Shown here: positions 7,904-16,903 of the stretch, piece by piece
Layout: each line of letters begins with the position of its first letter
Position numbering within the stretch: position 1 is the first letter of the stretch
Assembly (NCBI RefSeq): GCF_024105735.1
Contig: NZ_JAAAML010000003.1
Coordinates: 558,001-622,000 of the forward strand
Length of the DNA: 64,000 bases
Source of the DNA: Parahoeflea alexandrii
GTDB lineage: Bacteria > Pseudomonadota > Alphaproteobacteria > Rhizobiales > Rhizobiaceae
Direction: 5' to 3'
Notes under the pieces: model-generated
Databases searched by the model: none
Told to the model about the DNA's origin: nothing
What the model saw: the letters and a program-made list of their open reading frames with translations, nothing else
Program-made: the position numbers and the translations under genes

Positions 7904-8530
7904 ATGGCTGCCGCGATATCAACGACCACCGCATTGCAGGCCAAGGGCATGCTCTGCGATCCCGGCTCTCACTTTGACGGCCGCTACGAGGTTGAGCGCA
8001 AGCACCGCGTCCATTCGCTTGAGCCGTTTCGATCTAAAATCCTGTCCATGGGAGCGGTTCCTTTCACTCTCGGCAACGTCGAAACCGACATCTTTCTCGA
8101 TCAGCCCGATGGCCGGCTTGCGTCGAACGATCAGCAGCAGGTGGTGCGCCTGATGCAGCCCTCGGGCCGGGTCCTGTGGATCTGCAAGGGGCCTGGATCC
8201 GATCGTTGCGTGGCGATGGATCTCGATGGCTCGGAGAAAGCGCTGGAGATGCTCTCGGCGCTTGGCTTTGTCGAGACCGGGAGGCTGGTCAAGCAGCGCG
8301 ATATCTATTTTGCCGGAGACTTTCACATTACGCTTGACCGGCTCGAAGGGCTCGGCTGCTTTGTCGAGATTGCCGTGATGACCGATGCTGCCGACAGCCT
8401 GTCTTACTGGGCAACCCGTATCGGGGAGTTCGCGGACGGGCTTGGTCTGGATGCCGCACAGGCAGAGGAAAGATCTTACCGCGCCATGATGACGGGGAAG
8501 GACGGGGTTGGGGATTTGCCGCAGACTTAG
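7904..8530 (+). CDS. CYTH domain protein (class IV adenylate cyclase/triphosphatase-like)
   Basis: A 208-residue protein containing a CYTH domain: the signature EVERKHRV (ExExK-like) lies near residue 31 and further acidic and basic tunnel residues follow (VKQRDIYFAGDFHITLDRLE, GCFVEIAV). CYTH proteins hydrolyse triphosphorylated substrates such as thiamine triphosphate or inorganic triphosphate, or act as adenylate cyclases; the activity here is undetermined. The ATG at 7904 has AGGAAAGG upstream and was preferred to the in-frame TTG two codons earlier. The 3' end overlaps the convergent ohrR stop by four bases. Confidence 0.8.
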   Translation: MAAAISTTTALQAKGMLCDPGSHFDGRYEVERKHRVHSLEPFRSKILSMGAVPFTLGNVETDIFLDQPDGRLASNDQQQVVRLMQPSGRVLWICKGPGSDRCVAMDLDGSEKALEMLSALGFVETGRLVKQRDIYFAGDFHITLDRLEGLGCFVEIAVMTDAADSLSYWATRIGEFADGLGLDAAQAEERSYRAMMTGKDGVGDLPQT

Positions 8531-8997
8531 GCGGCTTCGCTGTCGCCCTGCGCCTTGAGCGCCCGTCGCAGCTGACCGAGCAGCGAATGCATCTGGGCGA
8601 ATTGCTCCACTGACAACCCGAAGGCTTCGGCCACGCAGCCGGGTACGTGGCTTGCCTCCTGTTCCAGCGCGATGCCGGCCGGAGTAAGAAGCACACGCAC
8701 CTTGCGTTCGTCGGCCGCATCGCGTTTGCGCGATACCAGCCCCTGGCTTTCCAGCCGCTTGATCAGCGGGGTGAGGGTGGAGGAGGCGAGGTCCAGCCGT
8801 TCGCCAAGCTGTCCGACGGTCTGTCTGTCCTGCTCCCACAGCACGATCATCACCAGGTATTGCGGATAGGTCAGCCCCAGCTTCGACAGAAGCGGCTGGT
8901 AGACCTGTCCGACCGCATGGTGGGTCGCGTAGATATCGAAACACAACATGGATTCCGGTCTCAGCCTGAATCCGTCCGGCAGTTTCACATCGACCAT
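8527..8997 (-). CDS. ohrR: Organic hydroperoxide-sensing MarR-family repressor
   Basis: A 156-residue winged-helix repressor. The peroxidatic cysteine is Cys19 in MLCFDIYATHHAVGQVY, the conserved OhrR N-terminal block, and a second cysteine at 121 suggests the two-Cys type that forms a reversible disulfide when oxidised by organic hydroperoxides. The DNA-binding wing motif is visible around residues 70-105 (LASSTLTPLIKRLE, DERKVRVLLT). It is divergent from ohr, and a perfect inverted repeat lies between them, as in known ohrR/ohr pairs. The start at 8997 removes 17 unsupported residues. Confidence 0.93.
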   Translation of the reverse strand: MVDVKLPDGFRLRPESMLCFDIYATHHAVGQVYQPLLSKLGLTYPQYLVMIVLWEQDRQTVGQLGERLDLASSTLTPLIKRLESQGLVSRKRDAADERKVRVLLTPAGIALEQEASHVPGCVAEAFGLSVEQFAQMHSLLGQLRRALKAQGDSEAA

Positions 8998-9086
8998 TCG
9001 GTTTCTCCCCTGTCCGGCAAACCTATTTCTCGCAGTCAGACGGCGCAATGACTTGCATCAAGCCCGATTCAATCATATATATCGTG

Positions 9087-9101
9087 TACGATTAAATCGT
9101 A
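9087..9101. promoter_or_regulatory. Probable OhrR operator
   Basis: TACGATT-A-AATCGTA is a perfect 15-base inverted repeat, close to the TACAATT-AATTGTA sites described for OhrR. It lies 17 bases before the ohr ATG and 89 bases before the ohrR ATG, placing it to repress ohr and possibly ohrR. Confidence 0.75.
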
Positions 9102-9118
9102 AACAAAGGAAATTGACC

Positions 9119-9541
9119 ATGGTTACGAAAGTTGTCTACAGCACATCGGCCACCGCAACCGGCGGCCGCGACGGACGCTCGAAAACCCACGACGGGGCAG
9201 TGGATGTCAATCTCGCCGTTCCCACTGAAATGGGCGGCCCTGGCGGCGGTGTGAACCCGGAACAGCTTTTTGCCACCGGCTACGCCGCCTGTTTCCTGGG
9301 CGCGCTGAAGTTCTACGCCGGCCAGCAAAAGGTGAAGGTGCCTGATGAGGCCACCGTGACGGTAACGGTTGGCATCGGCCCGCGCGAAGATCCCGGCTTC
9401 GGTCTCGACGTCAAGATCAAGGTCGATCTCCCGGGCATCGACAAGGACGTGGCCGAGGATCTGATCGCCGGCGGCCACAAGGTCTGCCCCTATTCGCACG
9501 CCACCTCCGGTACGCTCAGCATCACACCGGAACTTGCCTGA
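9119..9541 (+). CDS. ohr: Organic hydroperoxide resistance protein (Ohr peroxidase)
   Basis: A 140-residue thiol peroxidase that reduces organic and fatty-acid hydroperoxides to alcohols using lipoyl groups. The catalytic pair is Cys58 (GYAACFLGAL) and Cys123 (HKVCPYSHAT), with the family opening KVVYSTSATATGGRDG. AAAGGA lies eight bases before the ATG. It is divergent from its repressor ohrR. A strong hairpin follows the stop codon. Confidence 0.96.
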   Translation: MVTKVVYSTSATATGGRDGRSKTHDGAVDVNLAVPTEMGGPGGGVNPEQLFATGYAACFLGALKFYAGQQKVKVPDEATVTVTVGIGPREDPGFGLDVKIKVDLPGIDKDVAEDLIAGGHKVCPYSHATSGTLSITPELA

Positions 9542-9568
9542 GACCTCCAGGCCTTGACCTTCCAGCGA

Positions 9569-9594
9569 ACCACCGGGCCTTGCGGTCCGGTGGT
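9569..9594 (+). terminator. Hairpin downstream of ohr
   Basis: An 11-base-pair stem (ACCACCGGGCC with GGTCCGGTGGT, one G-T pair) closes a four-base loop. No long T-run follows immediately, so it may act on both strands between ohr and the convergent small gene at 9612, or simply protect the 3' end. Confidence 0.55.
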
Positions 9595-9611
9595 CAGGCG
9601 TTAAGCGCCTT

Positions 9612-9887
9612 TTAGGCGCTTGCCACCACGCGCTCGAGAAACTCTTTTTCGCGTTCCGCGATGCGCGCTTCCTCGGCTTCAATGTAGTTTCGGGTGATCG
9701 GAGCCGTGGCCGCATTGAGCTCCGGATTGATCAGGATCTTCAACGGAGCCGTGGACGACGTGAAGCGGATCGCGGCTTCGGGGCCGGGTTCCTTGCCTCC
9801 GAATTCCCGGGTGACGCCCTTGGCGTCCTCCACCGTCAGGCGACCTTTCCCGATGGCCTTGTCGATAAATCCGTACAGCGAAAGCAT
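9612..9887 (-). CDS. Small protein resembling the N-terminal domain of CFA synthase
   Basis: A 91-residue protein. Residues 1-60 (LYGFIDKAIGKGRLTVEDA, EFGGKEPGPEAAIRF, LKILINPEL) look like the N-terminal lipid-binding segment of cyclopropane-fatty-acyl-phospholipid synthase. Where that enzyme continues toward its methyltransferase domain, this one ends in a charged helix (EAEEARIAEREKEFLERVV). The SAM-binding domain is absent, so it cannot be a methyltransferase by itself. GGAG precedes the ATG at 9887. It may be a decayed remnant or a stand-alone membrane- or lipid-binding protein. The family call is from memory of conserved blocks. Confidence 0.6.
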   Translation of the reverse strand: MLSLYGFIDKAIGKGRLTVEDAKGVTREFGGKEPGPEAAIRFTSSTAPLKILINPELNAATAPITRNYIEAEEARIAEREKEFLERVVASA

Positions 9888-10049
9888 GGCTTCTCCGTTC
9901 TGGCAGGCCAGGTTTCCACATGAACACACATCTCTCGGACCGCATGCGGCTAGGGAAGCAGGTCCGGCCTTTCAGGTAAAGGTCCCGGGTACAGCCGGGC
10001 TCCGCAGCTGATCGGATTGAGGGGCACTGACCGACCAGCCGAGCCGGAG

Positions 10050-10673
10050 TCAGCCGGCGAACTGGGCCCTGTTGTCTCCGCTCATGCGGACTTCGCCGCG
10101 CGCCAGCATCGCCAGCGCCATCGGGTAGATCCGGTGCTCGGCCTCAAGCACGCGGGCTGCAAGTGTATCGGGCGTGTCGCCGCGCTCCACCCGCACCGCT
10201 TCCTGCTCGATGATCGGGCCTTCGTCCATGCCTTCGGTGACGAAATGGACCGTGCAGCCATGCACCCTGCAGCCGGCGGCCAGAGCCCGCTCATGGGTGG
10301 CAAGGCCGGGAAAGGCCGGCAGCAGCGACGGGTGAATGTTGATCATCCGTCCAGCGTAGCGTTTGACAAAATCCCCGGACAACAGCCGCATGTAGCCCGC
10401 GAGCGCGATGATCCGCGCGCCTGACGCATCCAGTGCGGCAATGACCGCGGCCTCGTGATCCGCCTTGCTGGGATAATCGCTGCGCGGGATAGCCAGCGCC
10501 TCGATGCCGAACTCGCGGGCGTGTTCCAGCCCCTTGGCTTCGGGCTTGTCCGAGATCACCGAGACGATCTTGGCCGGAAACCCAGCATCCAGCGCGGCGG
10601 CGATCAGGGCTCCCATGTTCGAGCCCCGGCCGGAGATCATCACCGCGACCGACACTTTCGGCTGATCGGTCAC
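10050..10673 (-). CDS. purN: Phosphoribosylglycinamide formyltransferase
   Basis: A 207-residue enzyme of de novo purine synthesis; it transfers the formyl group of 10-formyl-THF to GAR. The phosphate-binding loop [12 protein letters not shown] is near residue 12, and the catalytic block [13 protein letters not shown] and [15 protein letters not shown] are present. The GTG at 10673 overlaps the TGA of purM (GTGA), so translation is probably coupled; the longer open frame upstream is antisense-like sequence within purM. It forms the usual purM-purN operon. Confidence 0.96.
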   Translation of the reverse strand: MTDQPKVSVAVMISGRGSNMGALIAAALDAGFPAKIVSVISDKPEAKGLEHAREFGIEALAIPRSDYPSKADHEAAVIAALDASGARIIALAGYMRLLSGDFVKRYAGRMINIHPSLLPAFPGLATHERALAAGCRVHGCTVHFVTEGMDEGPIIEQEAVRVERGDTPDTLAARVLEAEHRIYPMALAMLARGEVRMSGDNRAQFAG

Positions 10674-11740
10674 AGCGACAGCGTTCCCTTGTAGACAACG
10701 CCGGGGCCGTTGTCGGCCCGCCGCGTCAGCCGTCCGAGCCGGATGACCGTCTCGCCCTCGGCTTCCAGCGCGGCAATAACGCGGTCCGCATCCGCTTCGG
10801 GCGTGACCGCGATCATGCCGACGCCGCAATTGAAGGTGCGCAGCATCTCCTCGGGCGCCACGCCGCCGGTCTTGGCAAGCCATGAAAACACGGCTGGAGA
10901 CTTGATGGCGTCGAGGTCGATTTCCGCCGCAATCCCTTCGGGCAGCACGCGCGGCAGGTTTTCCGGGAATCCGCCGCCGGTAATGTGCGCCAGCGCCTGG
11001 ATGGCGCCGGTCTGCCGGATCGCCGCAAGCAGTGGTTTGACATAGATCCGGGTCGGTTCGAGCAGCGCCGCACCAAGGCTGCGCGAGGCATCGAACGGGG
11101 CAGGGGCGTTGTAATCGAGCCCGCTGAGCTCGACGATCCGGCGCACCAGCGAGTAACCGTTGGAATGCACCCCGGAGGATGCAAGGCCCAGCACCACATC
11201 TCCTTCCGACAGCGTGCCCGAGGGCAGCAGCTGGCCGCGTTCGGCCGCTCCCACGGCAAACCCGGCGAGGTCATAGTCGCCATCGCGGTACATGCCGGGC
11301 ATTTCCGCCGTTTCGCCGCCGATCAGCGCGCATCCGGCCTGCAGGCAGCCCTGTGCGATGCCCGCGACGATTGCCGCGCCCTGTTCCGGATCGAGCTTGC
11401 CGGTGGCGAAGTAGTCGAGAAAGAACAGCGGTTCCGCGCCCTGGACGACGAGGTCGTTGACGCACATGGCGACGAGATCGATGCCGACGGTATCGTGGAT
11501 GCCGGCTTCGATCGCAACCTTCAGCTTGGTCCCTACGCCATCATTGGCGGCCACCAGCACGGGATCGGTAAAGCCTGCGGCCTTCAGGTCGAACAGGCCG
11601 CCAAAGCCGCCGATCTCGCCATCCGCACCCGGCCGCCGTGTTGCACGCACCAGCGGCTTGATGCGGTTGACCATCTCGTTGCCGGCATCGATATCAACGC
11701 CCGCCTGGGCGTAGGTGAGGCCGTTCTTAGGATCCGCCAT
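10670..11740 (-). CDS. purM: Phosphoribosylformylglycinamidine cyclo-ligase (AIR synthetase)
   Basis: A 356-residue ATP-dependent enzyme that closes the imidazole ring of AIR in purine synthesis. Conserved blocks are [17 protein letters not shown] at the N-terminus, [20 protein letters not shown] and [22 protein letters not shown] lies just before the ATG at 11740. A run of eight G (11783-11790) occurs in the leader. It is first gene of purM-purN and divergent from the CDP-alcohol transferase gene. Confidence 0.97.
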   Translation of the reverse strand: MADPKNGLTYAQAGVDIDAGNEMVNRIKPLVRATRRPGADGEIGGFGGLFDLKAAGFTDPVLVAANDGVGTKLKVAIEAGIHDTVGIDLVAMCVNDLVVQGAEPLFFLDYFATGKLDPEQGAAIVAGIAQGCLQAGCALIGGETAEMPGMYRDGDYDLAGFAVGAAERGQLLPSGTLSEGDVVLGLASSGVHSNGYSLVRRIVELSGLDYNAPAPFDASRSLGAALLEPTRIYVKPLLAAIRQTGAIQALAHITGGGFPENLPRVLPEGIAAEIDLDAIKSPAVFSWLAKTGGVAPEEMLRTFNCGVGMIAVTPEADADRVIAALEAEGETVIRLGRLTRRADNGPGVVYKGTLSL

Positions 11741-11945
11741 CTTGGCTTCCCCTCCCTGGGTTTCAAAGGAGCATCATATGCCGGGGGGGGATGGCATTTT
11801 GCGGGCCATTCTGCAAGCCGGAGCTTGGTTGCAAAGCGAACAAACGTCGGGAAAAAGCTTTGCCCGCGTGCTATTGCGGTCGTGAACCATTTAAAAACCG
11901 CCGGCCAGTCTCCATATCGCCATCGTTCAGGATCGTTCGCTGCCC

Positions 11946-12491
11946 ATGACGCTGCCCAATTTCATAACGATTGCCCGGTTCATAATGGTTCCGCTGATCA
12001 TCCTTGCCATGATCAATGGCGAGATGCTTGCGGCATTCCTGCTGTTCATGCTTGCAGGCATTTCCGACGGTCTCGACGGTTTGATTGCCCGGCATTTCAA
12101 CCAGCGCTCCGAACTGGGATCCTGGCTCGATCCGGTAGCCGACAAGTTCCTGCTGGTCAGCGTTTTTATCATGCTCGGCTGGCTCGGCGAGCTTCCAAGC
12201 TGGCTGGTGATCTTTGCCGTCTCGCGTGACGCTCTTATTGTCGGCGCGGTGGTGCTCTCGAGCCTTCTCGACAATCCGGTCGAAATGCGGCCGCTGCTGG
12301 TATCCAAAGCCAACACCATGGTTCAGATCGTTCTACTCATCCTGGTGCTGGCCGATCTCGCCGGCCTTGCTGAGCTCGACGGCATCGTCAGATGGATGAT
12401 CTATGCGGTCGCGGGCTTGACCATCGCTTCAGCCAGCGCCTATCTCGTTACATGGCTCCGGCACATGGCCGGTGTGAATCAGCCGGACTGA
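11946..12491 (+). CDS. CDP-alcohol phosphatidyltransferase family protein
   Basis: A 181-residue inner-membrane enzyme with the family motif DG-x2-DG-x2-AR-x8-G-x3-D-x3-D, read here as DGLDGLIAR then GSWLDPVADK. Such enzymes swap CMP in CDP-diacylglycerol for an alcohol; the class includes phosphatidylglycerophosphate and cardiolipin synthases, and the substrate here is not certain. About five to six membrane helices are visible. It leads a same-strand run (PerM-like protein, hdaA, ppk, ppx) conserved in rhizobia. Confidence 0.88.
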   Translation: MTLPNFITIARFIMVPLIILAMINGEMLAAFLLFMLAGISDGLDGLIARHFNQRSELGSWLDPVADKFLLVSVFIMLGWLGELPSWLVIFAVSRDALIVGAVVLSSLLDNPVEMRPLLVSKANTMVQIVLLILVLADLAGLAELDGIVRWMIYAVAGLTIASASAYLVTWLRHMAGVNQPD

Positions 12492-12539
12492 CCTTTGGCG
12501 GATTTTGGCGGCCGCGAACGGCCTGCAAGCGAGGTGATC

Positions 12540-13667
12540 ATGACCACTCACATAGACCGTGCGGCGCTTCGCCGGCAGTTCTTCTTCTGGTTGCTGGCCT
12601 TTGCGGTCGTCGTCGCCTTCCTGATGGTGTTTCGTTCCATCCTGCTGCCCTTTATCGCCGGTATGGCGCTGGCCTATTTTCTCGATCCGGTGGCCGACTG
12701 GTTCGAACGCCGCGGGTTTTCCAGGCTGATGGCGACCTTCGCCATCCTGATCGCCTTCATAGCCCTGTTTGCCATCGCGCTGATCGTGCTGATTCCGATC
12801 CTGGTAACCCAGGCGGCCGATCTCGGCGGCAAGATTCCGGGCTACATCACCCAGTTGCAATCCCTGTTGACGTCGGAAACCACCCTGCTGCCGGGCTGGA
12901 TCAGCAGTCAGCTCGATCAGATCAAGGACAGTTTTGCCGCGCTGCTGAAGGAAGGTGCCGGCCTGGTCGGCACAATCTTCCAGCAGATCTGGAACTCCGG
13001 CATGGCGCTGCTCGACATCGCAGCGCTGTTCGTGGTCACCCCGGTGGTCGCTTTCTACCTGCTGCTCGACTGGGACAACATGGTGGAGAAGGTTGATGGC
13101 TGGATCCCGCGCGATCATGTCGACACCGTTCGCGAACTAGCAAAGCAGGTTGATGCGACCATTGCCGGCTTTGTCCGCGGGCAGGGCAGCGTCTGTATCA
13201 TCCTTGGTCTCATATATGCGGTCGGCCTGTCGCTGGTCGGGCTGAATTTCGGGCTTCTGATCGGGCTCTTTGCAGGTCTGATCAGCTTTATCCCCTATGT
13301 CGGCTCGATGGTCGGCCTGGTGCTGGCAGTCGTCGTGGCCATTGTCCAGTTCTGGCCCGATTTCATCATGATCGGTGCGGTGATCGCGGTTTTTGCGCTT
13401 GGCCAGTTTTTCGAGGGCAACATCCTGCAGCCGCGGCTGGTCGGCAAATCGGTGGGCCTGCATCCGGTCTGGCTGATGTTTGCGCTGTTTGCCTTTGGCG
13501 CCCTGTTCGGTTTCGTCGGCATGTTGATCGCGGTGCCCGCGGCAGCCTCTGTCGGCGTTCTGGTGCGCTTCGCCATTTCCCGTTACCTCGACAGCGATCT
13601 CTACCACGGAACCAGGCGACCGGCGCCGCTGACGGCCGGATCCGCCGACGACACCACGGGTGACTGA
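12540..13667 (+). CDS. AI-2E/PerM family transporter
   Basis: A 375-residue membrane protein with the AI-2E family layout: paired N-terminal helices (about 12-58), an amphipathic central region (about 110-170) and a cluster of C-terminal helices (about 215-350) with the family-typical SFIPYVGSMVG and GNILQPRLVGKSVGLHP. Members have been linked to autoinducer export or sodium/proton antiport; the real substrate is unknown. GAGGTG precedes the ATG at 12540. Its TGA overlaps the ATG of hdaA by one base, so the two are coupled. Confidence 0.88.
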   Translation: MTTHIDRAALRRQFFFWLLAFAVVVAFLMVFRSILLPFIAGMALAYFLDPVADWFERRGFSRLMATFAILIAFIALFAIALIVLIPILVTQAADLGGKIPGYITQLQSLLTSETTLLPGWISSQLDQIKDSFAALLKEGAGLVGTIFQQIWNSGMALLDIAALFVVTPVVAFYLLLDWDNMVEKVDGWIPRDHVDTVRELAKQVDATIAGFVRGQGSVCIILGLIYAVGLSLVGLNFGLLIGLFAGLISFIPYVGSMVGLVLAVVVAIVQFWPDFIMIGAVIAVFALGQFFEGNILQPRLVGKSVGLHPVWLMFALFAFGALFGFVGMLIAVPAAASVGVLVRFAISRYLDSDLYHGTRRPAPLTAGSADDTTGD

Positions 13668-14371
13668 TGGGCAAACCACCCGCAACCCGTCAGCTGCCGC
13701 TCGCTTTCGACCATGGCTCCGCTTCCGGGCGTGACGACCTGATCGTCTCCGACCGTTTGAACGCGGCGGTTGCGATTGTCGACCGCTGGCCCGACTGGCC
13801 GGCGCCGGTCGTCATCCTGGCTGGCCCTACCGGGTCGGGAAAATCTCATCTCGCGGGCATTTGGGCGGGCCTTGCCGGCGCAAGCCGGGTCAGCATCGAC
13901 AAGCCCGATCCGATGGTTCTGGAGATCGCCACGCGCGCGCCGGTGCTCATTGAGGACATTGATCACACCCGGTTTGACGAAACCGCGCTGTTCCATCTGA
14001 TCAATGCTGTCCGCGAAAATGGCAGCGCGCTGCTGATCACCAGTCGTGTCTGGCCCGCGGCCTGGCCGGTGTCATTGCCTGACCTCGCCTCCCGCCTGAA
14101 AGCGGCGACGGTGGTCGAAATTGCCGAGCCCGATGAAGAGCTGCTGGCCCAGGTCATGGTCAAGCTGTTCGCCGACCGGCAGGTCGTCGTCGATGACCGC
14201 ATCATCCACTGGCTGGTGGCCCGCATGGAGCGCTCGCTCGCCGCGGCCCGCACCATCGTCGCCCGTCTTGATCAACTGGCGCTGGCCAGGGGGTCGAAGA
14301 TCACCCGCGCGATGGCCGCGGAGGTTTTGGCGCAAATGGAGGCCGGAACGGACGACACGGAAGTGTCATAG
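13667..14371 (+). CDS. hdaA: DnaA-regulatory protein HdaA (Hda homologue)
   Basis: A 234-residue AAA+ protein related to the DnaA ATPase domain, lacking DnaA's DNA-binding domain. The N-terminal RQLPLAF (residues 8-14) is the beta-clamp-binding motif that tethers Hda to replicating DNA, where it triggers ATP hydrolysis by DnaA and prevents re-initiation. The Walker A GPTGSGKS is near residue 53 and the Walker B VLIEDID near residue 93. The ATG overlaps the stop of the PerM-like gene. The position before ppk is conserved in alphaproteobacteria. Confidence 0.92.
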   Translation: MGKPPATRQLPLAFDHGSASGRDDLIVSDRLNAAVAIVDRWPDWPAPVVILAGPTGSGKSHLAGIWAGLAGASRVSIDKPDPMVLEIATRAPVLIEDIDHTRFDETALFHLINAVRENGSALLITSRVWPAAWPVSLPDLASRLKAATVVEIAEPDEELLAQVMVKLFADRQVVVDDRIIHWLVARMERSLAAARTIVARLDQLALARGSKITRAMAAEVLAQMEAGTDDTEVS

Positions 14372-14426
14372 TTCCTTCGTTCTTGTGCTATAGACGGTGA
14401 CTTCCATAACCGGGGCGTTGGAGTGA

Positions 14427-16643
14427 ATGATGGACGATTTCGAGGGGACAGTCGGGAGTGAACTGCGGATCGATCCGATCACGGCAGATATTTCTCCGGA
14501 AGATCTGAAGACCAGCCCGAAGCGCTTCATCAACCGCGAATTTTCCTGGTTGCAGTTCAACCGCCGGGTGCTTGAGGAGACGCTCAACGCCGCCCATCCG
14601 CTGCTTGAACGGGTCCGGTTCCTGTCGATTTCGGCGGCCAACCTCGACGAGTTCTTCATGGTGCGCGTCGCCGGCCTTGAAGGCCAGGTGCGCGAAGGCA
14701 TTACCAACCGCTCTCCTGACGGGCTTTCGCCGAACGAGCAACTTGACCAGATCCTCGAGGAAATCGACGGCCTGCAGCTCGAACAGCAGGCGTCTCTCGC
14801 CATTCTGCAGCAGAACCTGGCGGCCGAGAACATCTACATCGTCCGTCCCTCCGTGCTGGTCGAAGGCGACTTGGCCTGGCTTGAGGACGAGTTCTTGCAG
14901 TCGATCTTCCCGGTGCTGACCCCGCTGTCGATCGATCCGGCCCATCCGTTTCCGTTTATTCCCAATCTTGGATTCTCGATCTGCCTGCAACTCGCCTCAA
15001 AGGCGGCAAACGAGCCAATGACGGCGTTGATCCGTCTGCCGATGGCGCTTGACCGCTTCCTGCGTCTGCCCGATCTTGACGGCGCCATCCGCTACATCAC
15101 GCTCGAGGACGTTGTCTCTCTCTTCATCGGCTCGCTCTATCCGGGCTACGAGGTCCGCGGTTCGGGCACCTTCCGGATCATCCGCGATTCCGACATCGAG
15201 GTCGAGGAAGAGGCCGAGGATCTGGTTCGCCTGTTCGAGAGCGCGCTCAAGCGCCGCCGCCGCGGTTCGGTGATCCGTATCGAGTTCGATTCGGAACTGC
15301 CGCAGAGCCTGCGCGAATTCGTGGTTCACGAAACCAATGTGCCCGACAACCGCGTCGCGGTGCTGCCGGGCCTGCTGGCGCTCAACACCCTGTCTGAAGT
15401 CACCAAGGCACCGCGCGACGATCTCAAGTTCGAGCCTTACAATGCCCGCTTTCCCGAGCGCATTCGCGAACATGCCGGCGATACCTTCGCCGCTATCCGG
15501 GAAAAGGATCTGGTGGTTCACCACCCTTATGAATCCTTTGACGCGGTGGTCCAGTTCCTGTTCCAGGCCGCGCGCGACCCGGACGTTCTGGCCATCAAGC
15601 AGACGCTGTACCGGACGTCCAACGACAGCCCGATCGTCCGGGCGCTTGTGGATGCCGCAGAGGCCGGAAAGTCTGTCACGGCGCTCGTCGAGCTCAAGGC
15701 CCGCTTCGACGAGGAAGCCAATATCCGCTGGGCCCGCGACCTTGAACGCGCCGGTGTTCAGGTGGTCTTCGGTTTCATCGAACTGAAGACCCACGCCAAG
15801 ATGTCGCTGATCGTCCGCCGCGAAGAGGGAAAGCTGGTGTCCTACTGCCATCTCGGCACCGGCAACTATCATCCGATCACCGCCAAGATTTACACCGACC
15901 TGTCCTATTTCACCTGCGATCCGGTGATCGCGCGCGACACCGCGCACGTGTTCAACTTCATCACCGGCTACGGCGAACCGGAAGGGCTCAGCCGGCTTGC
16001 AGTGTCGCCGCTCAACCTGCGCACCCGGATCCTCGAGAACATCGAGGCCGAGGTCAACCATGCCCGCGCCGGCCGGCCGGCGGCGGTCTGGATGAAGATG
16101 AACTCGCTGGTCGACCCGGAAATCATCGATGCGCTCTACGGCGCCAGTGCCGCCGGCGTCGAGATCGACCTGGTGGTGCGCGGTATCTGTTGCCTCAGGC
16201 CGCAGGTTCCCGGCCTATCCGAGCATATCCACGTCAAGTCAATCGTCGGCCGCTTTCTCGAACACAGCCGTATCTATTGTTTCGGCAACGGCCACGGTCT
16301 GCCCTCCGCCGAAGCGCTGGTCTATATCGGCTCGGCCGACCTGATGCCGCGCAATCTCGACCGCCGCGTTGAGACGCTTGTGCCGCTGGCCAACAAGACC
16401 GTGCATGAACAGGTGCTTTCGCAGATCATGCTGGGCAACATGATCGACAATCAGCAGAGTTACGAGATCTTGCCTGATGGCACCTCCCGCCGGATCGAGC
16501 CAGGCGTGGATGAGGAGCCGTTCAACGCACAGGTCTATTTCATGACCAATCCCAGCCTGTCGGGCAGGGGCGAGGCGCTGAAATCCAACGCGCCGAAACT
16601 GATCGCCGACCGTTTGGCCCGGGCTTCCCGCAGCAAGCGCTGA
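14427..16643 (+). CDS. ppk: Polyphosphate kinase 1
   Basis: A 738-residue enzyme that reversibly polymerises the gamma phosphate of ATP into polyphosphate. Conserved features include the N-terminal [16 protein letters not shown], the phospholipase-D-like fold of the C-terminal half, and the autophosphorylated histidine block [10 protein letters not shown] (about residues 473-482). Length fits the family (about 700). It ends about 260 bases before ppx, so synthesis and breakdown genes are adjacent. A second ATG immediately follows the first; either could be used. Confidence 0.97.
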   Translation: MMDDFEGTVGSELRIDPITADISPEDLKTSPKRFINREFSWLQFNRRVLEETLNAAHPLLERVRFLSISAANLDEFFMVRVAGLEGQVREGITNRSPDGLSPNEQLDQILEEIDGLQLEQQASLAILQQNLAAENIYIVRPSVLVEGDLAWLEDEFLQSIFPVLTPLSIDPAHPFPFIPNLGFSICLQLASKAANEPMTALIRLPMALDRFLRLPDLDGAIRYITLEDVVSLFIGSLYPGYEVRGSGTFRIIRDSDIEVEEEAEDLVRLFESALKRRRRGSVIRIEFDSELPQSLREFVVHETNVPDNRVAVLPGLLALNTLSEVTKAPRDDLKFEPYNARFPERIREHAGDTFAAIREKDLVVHHPYESFDAVVQFLFQAARDPDVLAIKQTLYRTSNDSPIVRALVDAAEAGKSVTALVELKARFDEEANIRWARDLERAGVQVVFGFIELKTHAKMSLIVRREEGKLVSYCHLGTGNYHPITAKIYTDLSYFTCDPVIARDTAHVFNFITGYGEPEGLSRLAVSPLNLRTRILENIEAEVNHARAGRPAAVWMKMNSLVDPEIIDALYGASAAGVEIDLVVRGICCLRPQVPGLSEHIHVKSIVGRFLEHSRIYCFGNGHGLPSAEALVYIGSADLMPRNLDRRVETLVPLANKTVHEQVLSQIMLGNMIDNQQSYEILPDGTSRRIEPGVDEEPFNAQVYFMTNPSLSGRGEALKSNAPKLIADRLARASRSKR

Positions 16644-16903
16644 CCGTCCATCGATTTGACCATGCCTGGCCGCGCGCACCGTCTTCTGTGCGTCCCGGCT
16701 CTCGCGAGGTCGGCTTCGGCCACGCGTTCCGCCGTCTCCTGGCGCGTCAAAAGTCGTATGAATTGTTGCTGGACAAGCCTGTGAGAAGTGGTGCTGCCGG
16801 GTTTCAGTTCCGGCTAATGCCATATATAAGGGCGCTGAATTGTTGACCTTGGTCTCGCTCCACTCAGCCGGAGCGCGTCGCCCTAACCGAAGAGCCCTTG
16901 GAC

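Noticed and set aside
11783-11790. Run of eight G before purM as phase-variable tract
   Set aside because: Purine synthesis is an unlikely phase-variable trait, and a single short tract is not evidence; may also be prone to sequencing error.
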